A stretch of 64,000 nucleotides of DNA. It comes from Bacteroidota bacterium. GTDB taxonomy: Bacteria; Bacteroidota; Bacteroidia; Bacteroidales; FEN-979. The first letter of the stretch is position 1. Each line of letters starts with the position of its first letter. Shown piece by piece: positions 16,234 to 23,014 of this stretch. Location of the stretch: positions 65,065-129,064 of the forward strand of contig JAPLDK010000007.1 in NCBI GenBank assembly GCA_026391775.1, read 5' to 3'. The notes beneath the pieces were generated by a model. The model was given only the letters and a program-made list of their open reading frames with translations. It searched no databases and had not been told where the DNA came from. Position numbers and translations under genes: made by a program.

Positions 16234-17025
16234 CTATTTCATGATTGCCATATTCTCATCATCGACCTCGAGGTAAATAAAATTGCCCACGGACTTTAAA
16301 TACTCTTTTATTTTTTCAGCGCCCGAGTGCTTTGATTCCATCACGATCAGAAAATGCGGGTGATTCCTGATAAATTCTTTTCCGCCTTCCAGAATGTCGA
16401 TTTCCATTCCTTCGGCATCGATCTTCAGTAAAATCTTATCGTCTTTAGTATAATTAATAGTTGAAATGACCAAATCAAGCGTCTTGATATCAGCTTTTAC
16501 CCTTGTACCAACCTCTCCCTTTGTTTCAACATAAGAAGTATGGATGGAAGCCAGGTGTGAAGCGCCGGTATTTTTGGATTCAAAAATAAAGTCTTCTTCA
16601 GAATTCTTTGAACCAAGGCCGTACTGATGTGCTGTGATCATTTTTTCCAAACCATTCCTGACAATGTTCCGAAATATTGACTCACAGTTTTCCTTCATAG
16701 GTTCAAATGCATGGCAGACTTTTCCTTTCCGGGCCAGCAGGAAACTGTATGTACCCACATTTGCCCCGATATCAAGAAACAAATTATAATCCTTGTAATA
16801 TTGTAAAACGAACCTTTTAACATTCCATTCATAAGCATAATTCAGGAACTGGAAATCGAGAGTCCCCTTACGGGTTTCAAAAATCCCAAGGCTGCTTTTA
16901 TAAATACGTACAGGAGGGTTGACTTTCTTTGTTATAACGTATTGTATTGAGGTCCACAAAAAGTAGAACTCACCAAACTTAAGATAATCAGTAACATATC
17001 TTAAAAACGTCCGGATCTTCTGCAT
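16234..17025 (-). CDS. FkbM-family SAM-dependent methyltransferase
   Basis: This 263-aa protein contains the FkbM methyltransferase core: DIGANVGTYSFLL (SAM-binding motif I, about 91-103), FEPMKEN (motif II acidic region), and LLKIDAEGMEIDILEGG, the family's signature post-motif segment. FkbM enzymes O-methylate hydroxyl groups of sugars, polyketides or glycans, and in Bacteroidota many sit in surface-polysaccharide loci. No glycosyltransferases are next to it, so the acceptor is unknown. It has no signal peptide, and the N-terminal 60 residues are helical and basic. A TAnnTTTG box lies 45 bp upstream. Confidence 0.88.
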   Translation of the reverse strand: MQKIRTFLRYVTDYLKFGEFYFLWTSIQYVITKKVNPPVRIYKSSLGIFETRKGTLDFQFLNYAYEWNVKRFVLQYYKDYNLFLDIGANVGTYSFLLARKGKVCHAFEPMKENCESIFRNIVRNGLEKMITAHQYGLGSKNSEEDFIFESKNTGASHLASIHTSYVETKGEVGTRVKADIKTLDLVISTINYTKDDKILLKIDAEGMEIDILEGGKEFIRNHPHFLIVMESKHSGAEKIKEYLKSVGNFIYLEVDDENMAIMK

Positions 17026-17069
17026 GATTCAGGGGATTGATTAGAGATTGATTGAGCTCTTTCGTTTTG

Positions 17070-17077
17070 CAAAGTTA
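17070..17077 (-). promoter_or_regulatory. Candidate -7 box upstream of the FkbM gene
   Basis: The minus strand reads TAACTTTG, a full match to TAnnTTTG, 45 bp before the ATG at 17025. No TTG is found at 19-bp spacing, so support rests on the -7 box and position. Confidence 0.45.
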
Positions 17078-17215
17078 GAATCCTATCCGTAACAATAAAA
17101 TTTCGAGACACATATTTGCATTTCATAGAATTTCAAATTCACTACAATCCACTTTTTTCATAAAGTGTTTATAAATTTTTATCACACAACCGATTTTCAT
17201 ATTTGTTTTTTTACA

Positions 17216-17223
17216 TATCTTTG
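17216..17223 (+). promoter_or_regulatory. Candidate -7 box upstream of the small ORF at 17248
   Basis: TATCTTTG matches TAnnTTTG and lies 25 bp before the ATG at 17248, a normal leader length. This argues that the small ORF is transcribed. A -33 TTG at the usual spacing is not obvious. Confidence 0.5.
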
Positions 17224-17247
17224 CGCCTGTGAAATAATTATCAATTG

Positions 17248-17616
17248 ATGTCAAGTAGCCAGCGAAATATTAAAATTCTTTCCATCCTGTTCCACAGCCT
17301 GGCTATTGCTGTTATTGTTTTCGGGTCTATTATCAACTTCCACCAGTATAAGATCTGGGGGAAACCTTTGATTCCCCAGTTCGTCGGTATCAAACGCGAT
17401 GTTGAAAAAGCAACCAAGATCCTTCCAAACGGAAACCTGGTCCTGAAAAACAATCTTACTCAGAAATTCTCAACCCAATCACCAGCTATCTTGCCGGTGG
17501 AAATTATGCGCCATAGCAGTGGACCTGCCGGCCTGATCACCATTGACCTTTGTTATAAAGGCCCGGGGTTTGAGCACCTTGCGGCTACCGGCCTGAGGGC
17601 GCCTCCTCTTTCTTAA
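17248..17616 (+). CDS. Small membrane-anchored protein, possibly truncated
   Basis: This is a 122-aa ORF from the ATG at 17248. Residues 8-30 form a hydrophobic anchor (ILSILFHSLAIAVIVFGSI), followed by a polar exported segment. The last third (HSSGPAGLITIDLCYKGPGF... to RAPPLS) is low-quality protein sequence, Gly/Pro/Ala rich without secondary-structure pattern. The reading frame may therefore have drifted after about residue 85, and the gene may be a remnant. No family is recognised. It has a good -7 box. The 157 bp after its stop (17617-17773) hold only an inverted repeat and the start region of the haem operon. Confidence 0.45.
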   Translation: MSSSQRNIKILSILFHSLAIAVIVFGSIINFHQYKIWGKPLIPQFVGIKRDVEKATKILPNGNLVLKNNLTQKFSTQSPAILPVEIMRHSSGPAGLITIDLCYKGPGFEHLAATGLRAPPLS

Positions 17617-17644
17617 TCCTGTTTCACCTGCAACATACTGCTCG

Positions 17645-17664
17645 TCCGACATTCTAATGTCGGA
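17645..17664. repeat. Perfect 9-bp inverted repeat
   Basis: TCCGACATT, a 2-nt spacer, then AATGTCGGA. It is not followed by a T-run, so an intrinsic terminator is unlikely. It lies about 110 bp upstream of the haem-uptake operon and could be a palindromic operator or an RNA hairpin in its leader. Function unproven. Confidence 0.5.
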
Positions 17665-17773
17665 GCTGTGAGTGTTAAATCGTGAACAGTTTTCTGTCAA
17701 CGGAGTAATCTCCTCCGCCAACAACAGCATTAAGATTTAAATTCATATTGTTAAGCTTTATACAATTATAACA

Positions 17774-19054
17774 ATGAAAAAGAGTATTTACTTTTTTACA
17801 GTACTGATAATTATTTCAACAGCTTTTCTTGCAAACAATTCAGCCGATGCCCAGGGATCATCAGGTTCCGACACGGTAATTATGGGCGCTTCCTATGCCA
17901 ATGAGGTATATTACAGCATGGCTAATGGAAAAATATTGGCTTCTCCTCGCAATTCCTGGGATATTGCTTTCAGAACAAAGAAATTCAGTTCAAGCATATT
18001 GATTAATGACGGATTTGGTGTAGTACTTTACACTTACCCTAAATCGGATACAAGCGGCTGGGCCAGTGTCGATACATCAGGATTTGCCGGCTGGACACCT
18101 ATGTACAATGATCCCAATGACTGGGAAAACGGTGCCTTTTCACGCAATGCCAAAGGCCATCCCGATTACGGCTGGGCTATTTATAATGATGTTACCCATG
18201 ACCTCGTTTCAGATTCTTTATTTATAATTAAACTCAGGGATGGCAGCCTGCGCAAATTATGGATCGAGAACAAACGTTCTGTCCAGGATATTTACCATTT
18301 CCGTTTTGCCAATATTGACGGAACAGCTGCATATACCGATACCCTGGATCTTGCAAACGACCTGGGTACAGACTTTGTAGGATTTTCACTTTTGTCAAAC
18401 CAAAGGGTTGATTTTCAGCCACATATTGCACTTTGGGATATCCTCTTCACAAAATATATGTCAATTCAGCCTAACGGGACCCCTTACCCGGTGATGGGAG
18501 TTCTGAATAATCCTGAAATTAAAAGTAAGAAATTTCATCCAGTGCCTCTCTCATACACTAATTGGGAGGTAAATCCATGGGATTCCCTGATATCGTCAAT
18601 TGGATATGACTGGAAGGTACTCAACAACCAGACCTATACTTATACTCTTGAGGATTCCCTGGTATTTATTATCCAGCCGGTCAACAAGGATGTTTACAAG
18701 CTGTATTTTACCAGTTTTGCCGGTGGCAGTACCGGTGTTTTAAGTTTTACGAAAGAGAAGGTATTGTCTTTCGGAATCAATGAAGTTAGCCAGTCCGGGT
18801 TATCGATAAAAGTATATCCCAACCCGGTCAGGGCAAACATGAATCTTCTCGTTTCCGGCAAAACCGGTGACGAAATCCATATTGTTCTTTCAGATCTGTC
18901 GGGCAGACAACTTGGTGCAGATCAACCGGGCAGGCTTGCAGAGGGCCTTAATCTGTTTACGTTTGATGTTGCAGGGGTCAACCCTGGATTGTATTTCATG
19001 ACTGCTTCTACCACAGCAACGAAAGCGGTTACGAAAGTGATCATCGTCCGTTAA
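17774..19054 (+). CDS. HmuY-like haem-binding protein with T9SS sorting domain
   Basis: This 426-aa exported protein has a signal peptide (1-27, ending SADAQ), two HmuY-type beta-rich lobes (about 33-335, ending VYKLYFTSFAGGSTGVLSF) and a C-terminal T9SS type A sorting domain. The latter is recognised by VYPNPV at about 351-356 and by the closing GLYFMTASTTATKAVTKVIIV. HmuY proteins take haem from host or environmental haemoproteins and pass it to a TonB receptor. The CTD predicts delivery across the outer membrane by T9SS and surface anchoring. It is the first gene of a three-gene operon; the receptor starts 1 nt after its stop. The exact ligand (haem or another porphyrin/corrin) cannot be fixed from sequence. 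Confidence 0.88.
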   Translation: MKKSIYFFTVLIIISTAFLANNSADAQGSSGSDTVIMGASYANEVYYSMANGKILASPRNSWDIAFRTKKFSSSILINDGFGVVLYTYPKSDTSGWASVDTSGFAGWTPMYNDPNDWENGAFSRNAKGHPDYGWAIYNDVTHDLVSDSLFIIKLRDGSLRKLWIENKRSVQDIYHFRFANIDGTAAYTDTLDLANDLGTDFVGFSLLSNQRVDFQPHIALWDILFTKYMSIQPNGTPYPVMGVLNNPEIKSKKFHPVPLSYTNWEVNPWDSLISSIGYDWKVLNNQTYTYTLEDSLVFIIQPVNKDVYKLYFTSFAGGSTGVLSFTKEKVLSFGINEVSQSGLSIKVYPNPVRANMNLLVSGKTGDEIHIVLSDLSGRQLGADQPGRLAEGLNLFTFDVAGVNPGLYFMTASTTATKAVTKVIIVR

Positions 19055-19055
19055 C

Positions 19056-21287
19056 ATGAAAAAAGGCCCTTTCAGCCTCCTAATTGGATTAATAATTAGT
19101 TTTCTGGCCATAGCATCAGCTAATGGCCAGAAGGCTATTATTAAAGTCGTTGATAAGAAAAATTCAGAACCTGTTGCTTACGCTCATGTGTGTTTTGAAG
19201 GACTTAAAACAAGGAAACCCATATACACACATACATCCATTGACGGAACTGTTTCAAACGAAGTTCGGGAGCCGTCCAGGATTGTTATCAGTTTTATGGG
19301 CTATAATACTTATAAAGATACTATCCGCCCCGGGCAATTTCTCGAGATCCACCTTGATCCCTCGATACTGGACATGAATGAAGTGGTGGTCACGGCCCAG
19401 TATACCCCCGAAAAGGCCGATAAATCGATCTATCGTGTTGAAGTTATCAATGCAAGGCAGATCGAACAAAAGGCCGCTACGAATATGGCAGATCTGCTTA
19501 AAGACCAGTCGAGCATGCAGGTCACACAAGATGGTGTGCTTGGGACCAGTCTCAGGATACAGGGGCTCTCGGGCCAGAATGTAAAATTCCTGCAGGACGG
19601 GGTTCCGATGATTGGCAGGATGAATGGGAATTTCGACATGAACCAGATCAACCTGAACAATGTTGACCATGTGGAGCTGATTGAAGGCCCCATGTCGGTA
19701 ATCTACGGCAGCAATGCCCTTGCAGGCGTGATCAACGTTATTACAAAAGAAAATAAAACCTCCTTGTTGAATACTACTGCCAACACTTATTATGAAAGTG
19801 TAGGAGTTTTCAATTTCGACGCTTCTGTATCCGCCTGCTTTAAAAAACATGGTTTTATGATCGATGGCGGAAGGAATTTCTCACCTGGCTATTCATCAAC
19901 AGACACCAGCCGTTCCAAGACCTTTAAGCCCAGACGACAGTATTTTTTCGACGGATATTATACTTATACCACCGGTACCTTGAAACTTAAAATGGGAGGC
20001 GATTATTTCAACGAATTACTGATCGACAAGGGAGCATTGCAACCTGTTTATTATATCAATGCACTTGACAACTACTTTACTACAATAAGGTATTCCGGAA
20101 GGCTTGAAGCCTCATTTAAACTGCCGCACAGCAAGTTCGTAAGCCTGCTCGGGTCCTATTCATTTTATGAGAGGCAGAAGCAGAAATATGATATGGAACT
20201 GACAACCCTCGAAAAAATTCCTATTACCAATTCCGATGGGCGGGATACAACGGCCATCACCTCATGGACAGGCCGGGGAACTTTCTCTTCAAATAACCCG
20301 GGTCGTAAGCTGAATTACCAAACGGGTATTGATATTGATGTTGAAACCGGATCAGGGAAAAGGATTCTAGGCCAGACCCGGCAGATTGGCGACTATGCCG
20401 CTTTTTTCAGCCTCAAATATGATCCCTTCAAATCTTTGTCGATTCAACCCGGCATCCGGTTAATCTACAATACAAAGTATGATGCACCTATAGTGTATGC
20501 CCTCAGCGCCAAATGGGATATGGCTGCGAACTGGAGCCTGAGGTTCTCCTATGCCAGGGGATTCCGTTCTCCCGATTTAAAAGAGCTGTACCTGAATTTC
20601 AAGGATGTGAACCATGATGTTATCGGCAACCCCGATCTGAGAGCAGAACAGTCGAATAACTTCAATCTGGGTATAAACTGTACTACCGAAAAGAAAAAGA
20701 CTGCATTGAATGTTGAAGTAAGTGGATTTTATAACATGATAAATAACGTCATACTTCTCGCGCCCACCGCGCTTACTCCAAATCAGTACACCTACGTTAA
20801 CCTCAGCAGATACAAGACTACCGGTGGCACAGCAGGTATAGGGTTCAGCCTTTACCCTGCACTCAAGATTCAACTATCGGTTTCTGAAACAGGGGTTACC
20901 GGCAGCCTTGATGAAGAATCAAAACCAGGTTCCCTGCATTGGCTCACAGAAGTATGTTTAACAGCAAATTATACCCTGGCGAAACCGGAACTTACATTTT
21001 CACTGTATTACAAGTATACAGGGAAAGCCCCTCAGATTGTGTTCAATGATAAAAGCCTGGACTGGGGATATGTCGACCCGTACAATTTAATGGATATCAC
21101 CGCTACCAAAGGGTTCCTGGAAAACCATTTCAGGCTTTCCGCAGGGGTAAAAAACCTGTTCAATGTCACAACGGTGCCGGCCACCGGTATGATTGGGACG
21201 CATGGTTCAGGAGGGGATGCAATGAATATTGGCTGGGGAAGGACATTATTTGTCAGATTCAGTTTCACCTTTAATAAATACAAATGA
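19056..21287 (+). CDS. TonB-dependent outer-membrane receptor (haem type)
   Basis: This is a 743-aa receptor with a signal peptide (1-24), a carboxypeptidase-regulatory-like beta-sandwich domain (about 27-108, GQKAIIKVVD to EIHLD), a plug domain (about 115-235, starting NEVVVTAQ, with GLSGQNVKFLQDGVP and SVIYGSNALAGVINVIT) and a 22-strand barrel to the C-terminus (VRFSFTFNKYK). The plug is of the BtuB/HmuR group rather than the SusC group, and the length (743, against about 1000 for SusC) agrees. Flanked by two HmuY-like genes, it most likely imports haem using TonB-ExbBD energy, although no ton genes are in the window. The next gene starts within its stop (ATGA). Confidence 0.92.
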   Translation: MKKGPFSLLIGLIISFLAIASANGQKAIIKVVDKKNSEPVAYAHVCFEGLKTRKPIYTHTSIDGTVSNEVREPSRIVISFMGYNTYKDTIRPGQFLEIHLDPSILDMNEVVVTAQYTPEKADKSIYRVEVINARQIEQKAATNMADLLKDQSSMQVTQDGVLGTSLRIQGLSGQNVKFLQDGVPMIGRMNGNFDMNQINLNNVDHVELIEGPMSVIYGSNALAGVINVITKENKTSLLNTTANTYYESVGVFNFDASVSACFKKHGFMIDGGRNFSPGYSSTDTSRSKTFKPRRQYFFDGYYTYTTGTLKLKMGGDYFNELLIDKGALQPVYYINALDNYFTTIRYSGRLEASFKLPHSKFVSLLGSYSFYERQKQKYDMELTTLEKIPITNSDGRDTTAITSWTGRGTFSSNNPGRKLNYQTGIDIDVETGSGKRILGQTRQIGDYAAFFSLKYDPFKSLSIQPGIRLIYNTKYDAPIVYALSAKWDMAANWSLRFSYARGFRSPDLKELYLNFKDVNHDVIGNPDLRAEQSNNFNLGINCTTEKKKTALNVEVSGFYNMINNVILLAPTALTPNQYTYVNLSRYKTTGGTAGIGFSLYPALKIQLSVSETGVTGSLDEESKPGSLHWLTEVCLTANYTLAKPELTFSLYYKYTGKAPQIVFNDKSLDWGYVDPYNLMDITATKGFLENHFRLSAGVKNLFNVTTVPATGMIGTHGSGGDAMNIGWGRTLFVRFSFTFNKYK

Positions 21288-22288
21288 AAAGACTGCCTTT
21301 TCCGGTATTGATCCTGCTACTTGCATTTAGCCTGAATTCGTGTTTTAAAAAGGATTCAATGGTTCCTGTTCCCGAACGGGGCAATGTGCTGGTTGACACC
21401 ATTACGATGACGGCATCCTATAAGTACCAGGTTTATTTCAGACTGGATTCCGGTGTGGTCACTGCCACCAACGAAAGAACCAAAAGCGATCTGGGTTTTG
21501 ACTGCAGTCCAAACGGGTATCATATCATTCTTAACACGGCTGATTTCATGCGGATTTCCGATATGGGGGTGAGAACTTTCGGAGGTACCATTGATACGGC
21601 AGGTGCAAAGTGGAAATTTGATAAGTCGGACGGAAACCTTGATTCCATTGCCACAGGACAATGGTTTACTGTTGTTAACGGGGATACAATTTCGAACGGA
21701 CATGTTTGGGCGCTTGACCTTGGCAGGGACACAGCCGGGCTTTACTTCGGACTTAAGCAGATCATCTTTGATAGCCTTAGACATGGTATTTATTACTTCA
21801 GGTTCAGCGGGATCAAAGGGGGCAGTATCACTTATGCTTCAGTGCAAAAAGATGCTTCGGTTAATTACCTGTTTTACGGTATCAGGGCGGGAGGTATTGT
21901 CCTTCCTCTTGAACCGCTTAAAACCCAATATGATCTGTTATTCACACAATATACGACACTTCTGTATACTGATGAAGGCGCTGCATATCCTTACCTGGTT
22001 ACAGGTGTTCTTTCCAACACCAACAGAGTCAGGGTTGCGGCAGACACAATCCATGCTTTTTCAACAATTGACTATTCAATTGCGAGGAACATGAATTATA
22101 CCAATGCCTCTGATGCAATCGGCTACGACTGGAAGGTGTATAATTTCACAGCCGACTCCTATACCGTGAGGACGGATCTGGCTTATATCATTACAAATTC
22201 CCAGGGGTACTATTATAAACTCAGGTTTATCAGCTTTTACAGGGCAGGGGTGAAGGGTTATCCCATCATCGAGACCCAACGTCTTTAA
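21284..22288 (+). CDS. HmuY-like haem-binding lipoprotein
   Basis: This 334-aa lipoprotein has the lipobox LNSC (Cys20) and a HmuY fold. The C-terminal signature IGYDWK ... YIITNSQGYYYKLRFISFY ... GVKGYP corresponds position by position to IGYDWK ... FIIQPVNKDVYKLYFTSF in the first operon protein, so the two are diverged paralogues. This copy carries no T9SS tail and should be an outer-membrane lipoprotein, in the way Porphyromonas HmuY is. It likely hands haem to the receptor encoded just upstream (4-nt ATGA overlap). The last 23 bp overlap convergently with the MBL-fold hydrolase gene. Confidence 0.87.
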   Translation: MKRLPFPVLILLLAFSLNSCFKKDSMVPVPERGNVLVDTITMTASYKYQVYFRLDSGVVTATNERTKSDLGFDCSPNGYHIILNTADFMRISDMGVRTFGGTIDTAGAKWKFDKSDGNLDSIATGQWFTVVNGDTISNGHVWALDLGRDTAGLYFGLKQIIFDSLRHGIYYFRFSGIKGGSITYASVQKDASVNYLFYGIRAGGIVLPLEPLKTQYDLLFTQYTTLLYTDEGAAYPYLVTGVLSNTNRVRVAADTIHAFSTIDYSIARNMNYTNASDAIGYDWKVYNFTADSYTVRTDLAYIITNSQGYYYKLRFISFYRAGVKGYPIIETQRL

Positions 22289-22991
22289 ATTCTTTTTTCG
22301 AAAGGCGTTCGTATTCCCGTTCAAGTGTTTTCCTCGAAATAGTCCAGTGATGCATGGGCAAAAACAGTTCGCATCCTGTATCCAGAATTTTTTTCCAGCT
22401 TCTCACGAGGCTAATGGGATCATCAGCCCAGGGGGGAAATGCCCTGCGCGGAATGGGCGAAACACAGGTATCTCCGCTGACTGCGAGCTGATCGTCGATG
22501 ACAAGGCTGCAGGAACCTATGCTGTGACCAGGTGTGTGAATAAGCCTTGCATTGAGCCCAAAGGAAGATAACTCCATAAAATCATCCACCAATATATCAG
22601 GAATAACACCCCTGACTTTAAACCAGTGTTCAACCCTGGGAGCTCCAAGATTATAAATGAATTTTGTTGCCAGTATGCTCCCATGAGGGAGAGGGCTAAT
22701 GCCGGATTCGAGGAAACCTGATTCGGAACGATGAACGATAACCGGCATTTTGAATTTTTCTTTCAGTACTGCAACACTGCCGGTATGGTCAAAATGCGTG
22801 TGGGTTAAAACCAGCGCATCCAGTTGTTTAAGTCCGATTGCATCAAGCCTTTTGAGCAGTAGCCCCGACAATGCCGCCGGGCCGGTATCAACCATTATAT
22901 CATGCCCGTCGAATGAAACCAGGTATACATTTGACCAGCCCCAAAGAAGCCGTTCAACAAGGGTTCCGTTTCGTGTTTGCCAGTAGCGCAT
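22266..22991 (-). CDS. Metallo-beta-lactamase-fold hydrolase
   Basis: This 241-aa cytoplasmic protein contains the dizinc signature HTHFDH (about 64-69), HTPGHSIGS (second metal region) and SGDT, so the set of metal ligands looks complete. It resembles the glyoxalase II/lactonase-like branch of MBL hydrolases; the substrate (thioester, lactone or phosphodiester) is not identifiable. It is the last gene of the ten-gene leftward run, 23 nt after the transglutaminase-like gene. Its 3' end overlaps the convergent HmuY-like lipoprotein gene by 23 bp with no room for a separate terminator. Confidence 0.88.
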   Translation of the reverse strand: MRYWQTRNGTLVERLLWGWSNVYLVSFDGHDIMVDTGPAALSGLLLKRLDAIGLKQLDALVLTHTHFDHTGSVAVLKEKFKMPVIVHRSESGFLESGISPLPHGSILATKFIYNLGAPRVEHWFKVRGVIPDILVDDFMELSSFGLNARLIHTPGHSIGSCSLVIDDQLAVSGDTCVSPIPRRAFPPWADDPISLVRSWKKILDTGCELFLPMHHWTISRKTLEREYERLSKKEFKDVGSR

Positions 22992-23014
22992 CTTTCCTCG
23001 GCTTCATTGCACTT

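Noticed and set aside
17245-17616. TTG start for the small ORF at 17248
   Set aside because: An ATG lies one codon further and fits the -7 box spacing; there is no reason to prefer TTG.
17645-17664. Inverted repeat as an intrinsic terminator
   Set aside because: No T-run follows it on either strand, so it is kept only as a repeat.
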